Part shown: positions 34,385 to 41,784 of the stretch, in pieces | Position numbering within the stretch: position 1 is the first letter of the stretch | How the letters are laid out: each line of letters opens with the position of its first letter | Assembly (NCBI RefSeq): GCF_000688375.1 | Contig: NZ_JIAF01000004.1 | Span: forward strand, 1,426,001-1,490,000 | Length of the DNA: 64,000 nt | Reading direction: 5' to 3' | Origin: Prevotella sp. HUN102 | GTDB lineage: Bacteria > Bacteroidota > Bacteroidia > Bacteroidales > Bacteroidaceae | The notes under the pieces: model-generated | What the model saw: the letters and a program-made list of their open reading frames with translations, nothing else | Database searches by the model: none | Told to the model about the DNA's origin: nothing | Made by a program: the position numbers and the translations under genes

Positions 34385-35269
34385 ATGGAATATCAGCTTA
34401 TTGATGGAAAAGCTACTGCAACTGCGATTAAGCAGGAGATTGCAGCAGAGGTGAAAAGAATAATGGAAGCCGGTGGCAAGCAGCCACACTTGGCAGCAGT
34501 ATTGGTAGGCCACGATGGTGGCAGTGAGACCTATGTGAAGAACAAAGTGCTGTCTTGCGAACAGTGTGGTTTCAAGTCTACGCTCATTCGTTTTGAAGAT
34601 GATGTTACCGAGGAGGAACTTCTCGCTTGTGTAGACAAACTTAATAAGGATGAAGACGTGGATGGTTTCATCGTTCAGTTGCCGCTGCCTAAGCATATTG
34701 ATGAACAGAAGATAATTATGGCAATCGACTATCGCAAGGATGTGGATGGTTTCCATCCTATCAATGTGGGTAGAATGGCTATCGGTCTTCCTTGTTTCAT
34801 TTCAGCAACCCCATTGGGTATTCTGACATTGTTGCAGCACTACAATATCCAGACTTCAGGAAAGAAGTGTGTGATTTTGGGTCGAAGCAATATCGTAGGA
34901 AAGCCGATGGCGCAGTTGATGATGCAAAAGCAGTATGGCGATTCAACGGTAACCGTATGCCACTCGCGTTCAAAGACCTTGAAAGAGGAGTGTAAGGAGG
35001 CAGACATTATTATTGCAGCAATCGGAACACCAGAGTTTGTTACTGCCGATATGGTGAAGGAAGGAGCCGTTGTCATAGACGTAGGTACGACTCGCGTGCC
35101 GGATGCAACGCGAAAGAGTGGTTTCCGTCTGAGTGGAGACGTGAAGTTTGATGAAGTTGCACCTAAGTGCTCTTACATAACTCCCGTACCGGGTGGCGTT
35201 GGTCCGATGACCATCTGTTCTCTGATGAAAAACACACTTGCTGCCGGTAAGAAAGAATACTACCGGTAG
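34385..35269 (+). CDS. folD: bifunctional methylene-THF dehydrogenase/methenyl-THF cyclohydrolase
   Basis: A 294-residue enzyme interconverting 5,10-methylene-, methenyl- and 10-formyl-THF with NADP. Key features are SETYVKNK with the catalytic Lys, [20 protein letters not shown], the nucleotide-binding [14 protein letters not shown], and the C-terminal [11 protein letters not shown]. It links functionally to FtcD (source of methenyl-THF) and to purine synthesis. It lies 45 bases after ffh and 42 before the tiny TPR gene. Confidence 0.97.
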   Translation: MEYQLIDGKATATAIKQEIAAEVKRIMEAGGKQPHLAAVLVGHDGGSETYVKNKVLSCEQCGFKSTLIRFEDDVTEEELLACVDKLNKDEDVDGFIVQLPLPKHIDEQKIIMAIDYRKDVDGFHPINVGRMAIGLPCFISATPLGILTLLQHYNIQTSGKKCVILGRSNIVGKPMAQLMMQKQYGDSTVTVCHSRSKTLKEECKEADIIIAAIGTPEFVTADMVKEGAVVIDVGTTRVPDATRKSGFRLSGDVKFDEVAPKCSYITPVPGGVGPMTICSLMKNTLAAGKKEYYR

Positions 35270-35311
35270 GGAGAATGATATTGCCAATCACAAAAATTAA
35301 TACGAAAGATA

Positions 35312-35491
35312 ATGACAGCAGAAGAATATTTGAAACTGGGAAATGACTACAGGAAGAAAGGTGATTTTAAGAATGCAATGAATTGCTATCTTGAAGCTAT
35401 TGACTTGGATCCGGATTCTCCTGCTGTCGAAGCTAAGAAGATGCTGGAAGCTATCTTCAGTTTTTATAACAAAGACGCATATAATCCTTAA
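35312..35491 (+). CDS. 59-residue single-TPR protein upstream of korDABC
   Basis: A tiny gene (MTAEEYLKLGNDYRKKGDF..., ending NKDAYNP) that fits one TPR hairpin plus a helix: GNDYRKKGDFKNAMNCYLEA then IDLDPDSPAVEAKKMLEAIF. It is preceded by ACGAAAGATA and lies 11 bases before korD, so it is translated with the oxidoreductase operon. It may help assemble or dock the complex (inference). Confidence 0.8.
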   Translation: MTAEEYLKLGNDYRKKGDFKNAMNCYLEAIDLDPDSPAVEAKKMLEAIFSFYNKDAYNP

Positions 35492-35502
35492 AAACAAAAA
35501 CT

Positions 35503-35736
35503 ATGAGCAAGATTAGAGGAGCTATCGTCGTTAATACCGAACGATGCAAGGGATGCCAGTTGTGTGTCGTCGCATGTCCGAAGGAAGTTATTTCCTTGGC
35601 ACAGAAGAAAGTGAACACGCACGGGTACCCATTTGTTGAACCAGCTAATGCCGATCGTTGTATTGGTTGCGTATCGTGTGCAATTGTATGTCCAGACGGA
35701 TGTATTACTGTTTATCGTAAAAAAGTGGAGGAATGA
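35503..35736 (+). CDS. korD: 2x[4Fe-4S] ferredoxin subunit of 2-oxoacid:ferredoxin oxidoreductase
   Basis: A 77-residue delta subunit with two CxxCxxCxxxCP clusters (CKGCQLCVVACP and CIGCVSCAIVCP). It transfers electrons from the TPP-dependent core to external ferredoxin. First of four tightly packed genes in the order delta-alpha-beta-gamma, as in Kor (2-oxoglutarate) enzymes; Vor (branched-chain 2-oxoacids) enzymes are similar and cannot be excluded. Confidence 0.9.
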   Translation: MSKIRGAIVVNTERCKGCQLCVVACPKEVISLAQKKVNTHGYPFVEPANADRCIGCVSCAIVCPDGCITVYRKKVEE

Positions 35737-35739
35737 AGT

Positions 35740-36825
35740 ATGGCTGAACAAGAAATAACATTGATGAAAGGCAACGAAGCTATTGCGCACGCTGCTATCC
35801 GCTGTGGAACAGATGGTTATTTTGGCTATCCTATCACTCCACAGAGTGAAATTATTGAAACATTGGCTGTTTTGAAGCCTTGGGAAACCACTGGAATGGT
35901 TGTTTTGCAGGCTGAAAGCGAGATAGCCTCTATTAATATGATCTATGGAGGAGCTGGAGCAGGTAAGCGCGTGCTTACGTCTTCTTCTTCTCCCGGTGTC
36001 GCTTTGATGCAGGAAGGCATTACCTATATGGCTGGTGCGGAACTTCCCGGAGTGTTTATTAACGTTATGCGTGGCGGTCCCGGTTTGGGAACTATCCAAC
36101 CGAGCCAGAGCGACTATTTCCAAGCTACACGTGGTGGTGGTAATGGCGACTATAATGTCATCGTTCTTGCACCGAACTCTGTTCAGGAAATGGCAGACTT
36201 TGTTGATTTGGCTTTCGAGTTGGCGTTCAAGTATCGGAATCCGGCAATGATTCTTTCCGATGGCGTTATCGGTCAGATGATGGAGAAAATCGTTCTTCCA
36301 CCTATGAAGCCGCGTCGCACGGAAGAGGAAATAATGAAGGAATGTCCTTGGGCTGCTATGGGTAAGAGGGGTGGTCGCAATCCTAACATTATTACTTCTT
36401 TGGAATTGCAGTCGGAAGTAATGGAAGTGCGAAACATTCACTTGCAGGAGAAGTACAAGCAGATTCGTGAAAATGAAGTGCGTTATGAAACTCGTGAGTG
36501 CGAAGATGCTGACTACATCATCGTTAGCTTCGGTAGTGCTGCCCGTATTGGAGAGAAGGCCATCGAGTTGGCACGCGAACAGGGTATAAAGGTTGGTTTA
36601 TTCCGTCCTATTACGCTGTGGCCATTCCCAAGCAAGGAGATTCTTGATCTTGCAAAGGGCAAGAAGGGAATCTTGGTAAGTGAGATTAATGCCGGTCAGA
36701 TGGTGCAGGATGTTCGTCTGGCTATTAATGGTGCGCTGCCTGTTGAGCATTTCGGAAGATTAGGTGGTATTGTTCCTGATCCGGAAGAAATCGTGGAAGC
36801 ACTCAAGGAAAAGTTGATTAAATAA
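35740..36825 (+). CDS. korA: 2-oxoacid:ferredoxin oxidoreductase alpha subunit
   Basis: A 361-residue subunit carrying the pyrimidine-binding half of the TPP site: GNEAIAHAAIRCGTDGYFGYPITPQSE, QAESEIASINMIYGGAGAGKRVLTSSSSPG, MRGGPGLGTIQPSQSDYF. The C-terminal part (GLFRPITLWPFPSKEI) is the CoA-proximal domain. Databases often label such subunits VorB (3-methyl-2-oxobutanoate dehydrogenase); the substrate is not settled from sequence. Starts three bases after korD stops. Confidence 0.9.
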   Translation: MAEQEITLMKGNEAIAHAAIRCGTDGYFGYPITPQSEIIETLAVLKPWETTGMVVLQAESEIASINMIYGGAGAGKRVLTSSSSPGVALMQEGITYMAGAELPGVFINVMRGGPGLGTIQPSQSDYFQATRGGGNGDYNVIVLAPNSVQEMADFVDLAFELAFKYRNPAMILSDGVIGQMMEKIVLPPMKPRRTEEEIMKECPWAAMGKRGGRNPNIITSLELQSEVMEVRNIHLQEKYKQIRENEVRYETRECEDADYIIVSFGSAARIGEKAIELAREQGIKVGLFRPITLWPFPSKEILDLAKGKKGILVSEINAGQMVQDVRLAINGALPVEHFGRLGGIVPDPEEIVEALKEKLIK

Positions 36826-36841
36826 TATGGAGGAAAGCCTT

Positions 36842-37609
36842 ATGGCAAATGATATAATTTCACCAGAGAATCTGGTATACCAGAAACCGAAATTGATGAA
36901 CGACACGACAATGCACTATTGTCCCGGTTGTTCACACGGAGTTGTACATAAACTCGTAGCAGAGATAATTGCTGAGATGGGTATGGAGGAAAAGACCGTA
37001 GGCGTATGTCCTGTTGGTTGTTCCGTATTTGCATACCGTTATCTGGATATTGACTGGGAAGAAGCACCGCACGGACGTGCTCCTGCTGTTGCAACCGGAA
37101 TCAAGCGTCTTTGGCAAGACCGTCTGGTATTCACCTATCAGGGTGATGGCGACTTGGCTTGCATCGGTACTGCCGAGACTATTCACGCTTTGAACCGTGG
37201 CGAAAACATTACTATCATCTTCATCAACAATGCGATTTACGGTATGACGGGAGGACAGATGGCACCGACTACATTGATTGGTCAGAAAACAGCAACCTGT
37301 CCTTATGGTCGTGATCCTGAAATTCACGGTTATCCATTGAACATTACCGAACTGGCAAGCCACTTGCAGGGTACTTGTTACGTGACTCGTCAGAGTGTTG
37401 ATACTGTTGCGTCCATCAACAAGGCAAAGAAAGCCATCAGAAAAGCTTTTGAATCCAGTATGCAGGGTAAGGGAAGTTCTCTCGTTGAGATTGTTGCTAC
37501 CTGCAATAGTGGTTGGAAACTGACTCCGCCAAAGGCAAATGAATGGATGCGTGAGAATATGTTCCCTGAATACTTGAAGGGCGACCTCAAGGATACTACA
37601 AATCTTTAG
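36842..37609 (+). CDS. korB: 2-oxoacid:ferredoxin oxidoreductase beta subunit (TPP-binding)
   Basis: A 255-residue subunit with CPGCSHG and CPVGCS cysteines for the proximal Fe-S cluster and the TPP diphosphate motif GDGDLACIGTAETIHA...INNAIYGMTGGQM. An in-frame ATG at 36827 exists, but GGAGG at 36829-36833 is an ideal ribosome binding site for ATG 36842, so that start is chosen. Confidence 0.93.
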   Translation: MANDIISPENLVYQKPKLMNDTTMHYCPGCSHGVVHKLVAEIIAEMGMEEKTVGVCPVGCSVFAYRYLDIDWEEAPHGRAPAVATGIKRLWQDRLVFTYQGDGDLACIGTAETIHALNRGENITIIFINNAIYGMTGGQMAPTTLIGQKTATCPYGRDPEIHGYPLNITELASHLQGTCYVTRQSVDTVASINKAKKAIRKAFESSMQGKGSSLVEIVATCNSGWKLTPPKANEWMRENMFPEYLKGDLKDTTNL

Positions 37610-37632
37610 TTAATCATTAATAGTTGAAGAGT

Positions 37633-38175
37633 ATGAAAACAGAGATAATTATTAGTGGTTTCGGAGGACAAGGCGTTCTTTCTATGGGCAAGATCCTTGC
37701 TTATTCGGGACTGATGGAAGATAAGGAAGTTACTTGGATGCCGGCCTATGGACCAGAGCAGCGAGGTGGTACAGCCAACGTAACAGTAATTGTAAGCGAT
37801 GAACGAGTTTCGTCACCTATTCTAAGTAAATACGATGTAGCCATCGTGCTCAATCAGCCTTCCCTCGAGAAGTTTGAGCCAAAGGTAAAACCGGGTGGCA
37901 TCTTGATTTACGATGGATTTGGTGTGATAGCACCTCCCACACGCAAGGACATTACAGTCTATCGCATTGATGCAATGGACAAGGCTGCTGAGATGAAGAA
38001 CTCAAAAGTCTTTAATATGATTGTCCTTGGTGGTTTGTTGAAAGTTTGCCCAGTGGTAAGTCTTGATGGTTTGAACAAAGCATTGTTCAAGACCTTGCCA
38101 GAGCGACACCACCACATGATTCCATTGAATATGGAAGCTGTGGAGGAGGGTAAGAAGATAATTACCGAACAGTAA
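37633..38175 (+). CDS. korC: 2-oxoacid:ferredoxin oxidoreductase gamma subunit
   Basis: A 180-residue gamma subunit (IIISGFGGQGVLSMGKILAYSG; WMPAYGPEQRGGTANV), which completes the CoA and dimer interface. The start is ATG 37633 rather than the TTG three codons upstream. Last gene of the cluster, followed by a clear terminator. Confidence 0.93.
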   Translation: MKTEIIISGFGGQGVLSMGKILAYSGLMEDKEVTWMPAYGPEQRGGTANVTVIVSDERVSSPILSKYDVAIVLNQPSLEKFEPKVKPGGILIYDGFGVIAPPTRKDITVYRIDAMDKAAEMKNSKVFNMIVLGGLLKVCPVVSLDGLNKALFKTLPERHHHMIPLNMEAVEEGKKIITEQ

Positions 38176-38217
38176 TTGATTTTTTTACAATATATTTTAT
38201 AACTCTCTAATTTGTTT

Positions 38218-38258
38218 AAGGAACCTTCAGCAGCGATGCCATAGGGTTCCTTTTTTAT
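38218..38258 (+). terminator. terminator of the kor operon
   Basis: AAGGAACC (38218-38225) pairs with GGTTCCTT (38245-38252), followed by six T residues. Confidence 0.85.
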
Positions 38259-38373
38259 TTACATCAGCTAAAATTATAATGGGTTATTATTTGTATGTAT
38301 TTATATTTTTTACTTGTTTCTTGTTCATAATCACCTGTTTTCTTTGGTTTTATGATAGTTTTTGTTGAAATAA

Positions 38374-38405
38374 TTTGGTAGTATGAGTATTTTTTTATTA
38401 CTTTG
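38374..38405 (+). promoter_or_regulatory. promoter of the OmpA-family porin gene
   Basis: TTTG at 38374-38377 and TTACTTTG at 38398-38405, 20 bases apart; about 55 bases of leader precede the ATG. Confidence 0.7.
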
Positions 38406-38460
38406 CACCCGAAATCGATTGAAAATTACTTTTTAAAATATTAATTAATTCAGAGAGACA

Positions 38461-39495
38461 ATGAAAAAGTTAGTTTTAATGTTGGCTGCTGCTACAATGG
38501 CAGTATCTGCTTCTGCACAGACTGTTGCAGAGAGCAAGACTTTTGATAACATCTATGTTGGAATCAACGGTGGTGTTGCTACAAAGACAACTGGACACAA
38601 GTGGTTGAGCGACCTCAATCCTAACGCTGGGCTTCGTATCGGTCGTTGGTTTACTCCTGTATTCGGTTTGGCAGTTGAGAGCAATGCATACTTCTCAAAT
38701 AAGCCAGGCGAATCTACTGGAACTGTTGTTCGTGGTTTGAACACTGGTCTTTTGGCTACTGTAAACTTGAGCAACTGGTTCGGTGGCTACAAAGGCGAGC
38801 CTCGTTCATTTGAGGTAATTCCTGTTTATGGTTTGGGTTGGTTCCATTCTTTCAACAACAAGGGAATGAAGAATATCAATGCTTTGACTTCTAAGGCTGG
38901 TATTGACTTCGCTTTCAACCTCGGTGAGTCTAAGGCATGGCAGATTTACGTTGAGCCTTCTATCAACTACGCAATCAACGGTGCAGGTTACGATGGTGCA
39001 GAATATAACATCAACCGTAGCTTCGTTCAGTTGAATGCAGGTGTCGTTTACAAGTTCAAGAACTCTAACGGCACACACAACTTCACAATTGTTACTCCAC
39101 GTGATCAGGCTGAAATCGATGCACTCAACGCACAGATCAATGAGCTTCGCAACCGTAAGCCGGAAGTTATCACTAAGGAAATCGTTAAGGAAGTTCCTGC
39201 TGTTAAGGAATTCACAGTTTCTGACTTGGTATTCGTAACATTCGCTCAGGGCAAGTATGCTCTTACTAACGAAGCTAAGGTAGCTCTTGACAATGTTAAG
39301 GCAGGCAGCCACGTACAGGTTGTTGGTACAGCATCTCCAGAAGGTAGTGCAGAACTCAACCAGAGACTGTCTGAAAACCGTGCTAAGGTTGTTGCAGACT
39401 ACCTCTCAAGCCGTGGCGTAATCGTTGATGAAGCTACTGGTAAGGGTGTTCAGGGCACAACTTCTAACCGTCTTGCAGTTGTTTACGTTAAGTAA
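38461..39495 (+). CDS. OmpA-family outer-membrane protein
   Basis: A 344-residue major porin-like protein: signal peptide ending SASAQ, an N-terminal 8-strand barrel (about 30-200), a short coiled linker (ALNAQINELRNRKPEVITKE), and a C-terminal OmpA domain that binds peptidoglycan (QVVGTASPEGSAELNQRLSE, NRAKVVADYL). Codon use is strongly biased to frequent codons, consistent with very high expression. Monocistronic, between a good promoter and a strong terminator. Confidence 0.93.
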   Translation: MKKLVLMLAAATMAVSASAQTVAESKTFDNIYVGINGGVATKTTGHKWLSDLNPNAGLRIGRWFTPVFGLAVESNAYFSNKPGESTGTVVRGLNTGLLATVNLSNWFGGYKGEPRSFEVIPVYGLGWFHSFNNKGMKNINALTSKAGIDFAFNLGESKAWQIYVEPSINYAINGAGYDGAEYNINRSFVQLNAGVVYKFKNSNGTHNFTIVTPRDQAEIDALNAQINELRNRKPEVITKEIVKEVPAVKEFTVSDLVFVTFAQGKYALTNEAKVALDNVKAGSHVQVVGTASPEGSAELNQRLSENRAKVVADYLSSRGVIVDEATGKGVQGTTSNRLAVVYVK

Positions 39496-39536
39496 TCAAA
39501 TCAACAAGAAGTAATTATTAGAATTACATAAAAATG

Positions 39537-39568
39537 CTCCTCGGTACTTTTAGTACCGAGGAGTTTTT
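39537..39568 (+). terminator. strong terminator after the OmpA gene
   Basis: CTCCTCGGTAC (39537-39547) pairs perfectly with GTACCGAGGAG (39553-39563), then TTTTT. Confidence 0.93.
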
Positions 39569-39685
39569 GTTTAATGTAGGTTTTCTGACCTTTTGCGAAA
39601 TATTTATATTGAGGAATGTGTTTGCATCAGGCAGCACATATTTGCTTTGTCAGGCTACATCATAATCTGGTAGTTGAAAATACAT

Positions 39686-39815
39686 TTTTCAAACGTGCGA
39701 AGAATGCGCTGCAATCTTCGCACGTTTGCGTTGCATTTTTGCGAAGATTGGAATGTATTCTTCGCACGTTTGCAAACAAAGATTTTGATACCTGATTATC
39801 AGATGTTTACAGAAG
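39686..39815 (+). repeat. dispersed intergenic repeat, copy E
   Basis: Modules TTTTTCAAACGTGCGAAGAATG, CAATCTTCGCACGTTTG, TTTTTGCGAAGATTGGAATG and ATTCTTCGCACGTTTGCAAA, then CTGATTATCAGATGTTTACAGAA as tail. A partial inverse tail (GTTGAAAATACA) also precedes it near 39673. It fills most of the gap between the porin and nitroreductase genes. Confidence 0.85.
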
Positions 39816-39901
39816 GAAGAATAATTTAATTAAAATGGTGGATAACTAAAATAAATTATACCATATTTATGTTATTTTCATAGTGTTTATAAGCATTTTG
39901 C

Positions 39902-39932
39902 TTGCAATATTGGAATTATTTCAGTAAGTTTG
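39902..39932 (+). promoter_or_regulatory. promoter of the nitroreductase-msrBA operon
   Basis: TTG at 39902-39904, 20 bases, TAAGTTTG at 39925-39932, with the ATG at 39981. Confidence 0.8.
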
Positions 39933-39980
39933 CAGTGCAAAGTATAAAAATAGTATTGACAAAGTAAAAAGATTAGGATT

Positions 39981-40580
39981 ATGGCTAAAACATTTTTGGA
40001 AGCAATGGCTCATCGCCGTTCATATTATGCACTAAAGAACGAATCTCCTATTTCCGACAAAGAAATCATCAATATAGTGAACGAAGCAGTTAAGCACGTT
40101 CCGTCTGCATTCAACAGTCAGTCTACGCGTGTTGTGGTATTGTTGCACGAAAAGCATCAGCGTGTATGGGATATCACGAAGGAAATTCTTCAGGGTATCG
40201 TGCCTGCTGAGGCTTTTCAGGCTACAAAGGAAAAAATCGAAGGAGCTTTCCAGAGTGGATATGGTACTATTCTGTTCTATGAAGACCAGCGTCCTGTAAA
40301 GACTTTGCAGGAGCAGTTCCCATCTTACGCTCCCAATTTCCCCGTATGGTCGGAGCACACAAATGCTATGCACCAGTTTGCTATATGGACGTTGTTGGAA
40401 GATGCAGGTTTTGGGGCAAGCGTGCAGCACTATAACCCACTGATAGATGAAAGGGTAGCGAAGGAATTCGATATTCCTTCAGATTGGAAGCTCATTGCTG
40501 AAATGCCGTTCGGTGCGCCTGCCGGTGAACCGGGAGAAAAGGAATATCAACCTCTCAACGAACGAGTGCTCGTTCCCTAA
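39981..40580 (+). CDS. nitroreductase-family protein
   Basis: A 199-residue FMN-dependent oxidoreductase of the HBN1/YdgI type: [16 protein letters not shown] (FMN phosphate-binding Arg/Ser), [30 protein letters not shown], and the C-terminal [11 protein letters not shown] block. Substrates may be nitroaromatics or quinones. It ends four bases before a methionine sulfoxide reductase gene, so the pair probably responds to redox stress together. Confidence 0.92.
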   Translation: MAKTFLEAMAHRRSYYALKNESPISDKEIINIVNEAVKHVPSAFNSQSTRVVVLLHEKHQRVWDITKEILQGIVPAEAFQATKEKIEGAFQSGYGTILFYEDQRPVKTLQEQFPSYAPNFPVWSEHTNAMHQFAIWTLLEDAGFGASVQHYNPLIDERVAKEFDIPSDWKLIAEMPFGAPAGEPGEKEYQPLNERVLVP

Positions 40581-40584
40581 GCCT

Positions 40585-41643
40585 ATGAAGAGGTTTAAGA
40601 CTTTCGTCCCGGCACTTTGCCTGTTGGGATTTATGCTTTTTTCCTGCACAAACAACAATATGGATAAGATGACTACAATGCGTGAACAACTGGAACGGCG
40701 TGCAAACAACGACTCGCTGCTGAAGTCTGAACTTTCTTCGGAGCAGTATGCCGTTACGCAGAACGGCGCAACGGAACGCCCTTTTACCAATGAATACGAT
40801 GAAGAGTTCAGGGAAGGTATCTATGTTGATATCACTACGGGCGAACCTTTGTTCGTTTCTGCGGATAAATATAACTCCGGCTGCGGCTGGCCTGCGTTCT
40901 CGAAACCGATAAACGAAGAACTTCTTGTTGAAGTTGAAGATAATTCTCACGGAATGCAACGTGTGGAAGTGAGGAGCAAGAAAGGAAATGCGCATCTCGG
41001 CCACGTTTTCAATGATGGCCCGAAGGACAAAGGAGGAATGCGCTACTGTATCAATAGTGCTTCACTGAAATTTATACCGAAAGAAGATATGGAAAAAGAA
41101 GGATATGGAGAATACATAGGTTTGCTGTCAAAAACGAAGGAAATCTATGTGGCAGGTGGATGTTTCTGGGGAACGGAGCACTACATCAAACAGGTGGAAG
41201 GCGTTGTTTCAACAGAAGTTGGCTATGCAAATGGCAAAACTGAGAATCCAACCTATGAAGAAGTATGCACGGACAGAACCGGTTTTGCCGAAGCCGTTCA
41301 TATTGTCTACGACCCATCGGTTGTAAGTCTGGAGTTTTTGCTGGAGCTTTACTTCAAGTCTATTGACCCGTTGAGCCTAAACCGACAAGGGAACGACAAG
41401 GGAACGCAGTACCGTACCGGCGTATATTATACGGATGCTTCAGAAAAGGCTGCCATCAGAAAGGTGTTCGATAAGGAAGAAAGCAAATATTCACAATTGC
41501 TTGAAGTGGAATTGCTTCCATTGAAGAACTTCTACCGTGCAGAAGAGTATCATCAGGACTATCTTGATAAGAATCCCAATGGCTATTGCCACCTGCCGCG
41601 CGCACTGTTTGAATATGCCAAGAAAGCGAATAAGAAGAAATAA
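40585..41643 (+). CDS. lipoprotein methionine sulfoxide reductase, MsrB-MsrA fusion
   Basis: A 352-residue periplasmic repair enzyme. ATG 40585 begins a lipoprotein signal ([13 protein letters not shown]). The MsrB domain is first (about 55-190: [31 protein letters not shown] with the catalytic Cys). The MsrA domain is second (about 195-345: [12 protein letters not shown] with the catalytic Cys, [16 protein letters not shown]). It therefore repairs both R and S sulfoxides. MsrB lacks obvious CxxC zinc pairs. The frame extends upstream into the nitroreductase gene, but the lipoprotein signal fixes the start. Confidence 0.94.
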   Translation: MKRFKTFVPALCLLGFMLFSCTNNNMDKMTTMREQLERRANNDSLLKSELSSEQYAVTQNGATERPFTNEYDEEFREGIYVDITTGEPLFVSADKYNSGCGWPAFSKPINEELLVEVEDNSHGMQRVEVRSKKGNAHLGHVFNDGPKDKGGMRYCINSASLKFIPKEDMEKEGYGEYIGLLSKTKEIYVAGGCFWGTEHYIKQVEGVVSTEVGYANGKTENPTYEEVCTDRTGFAEAVHIVYDPSVVSLEFLLELYFKSIDPLSLNRQGNDKGTQYRTGVYYTDASEKAAIRKVFDKEESKYSQLLEVELLPLKNFYRAEEYHQDYLDKNPNGYCHLPRALFEYAKKANKKK

Positions 41644-41728
41644 AGTTGTTGTTCTTTAGTTTTCTCAAGCAGGCGTTTAAACAATGTACGTTTAGTATTT
41701 GACACCTGTTTATTATAATAAAGATAAA

Positions 41729-41769
41729 GAAATGCCACGGAACATCTGCATTCCGTGGCGTTTCTTGTT
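41729..41769. terminator. bidirectional terminator between msrBA and the Ca2+ ATPase gene
   Basis: GAAATGCCACGGAA (41729-41742) pairs with TTCCGTGGCGTTTC (41751-41764); T-rich right flank and A-rich left flank serve both convergent genes. Confidence 0.88.
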
Positions 41770-41784
41770 TGAAGTGGTTTGTTG

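Noticed and set aside
35488..36441. 317-codon open frame antisense to korD/korA
   Set aside because: Shadow of conserved coding sequence; composition (Ser/Thr/His/Asn-rich) is not protein-like.
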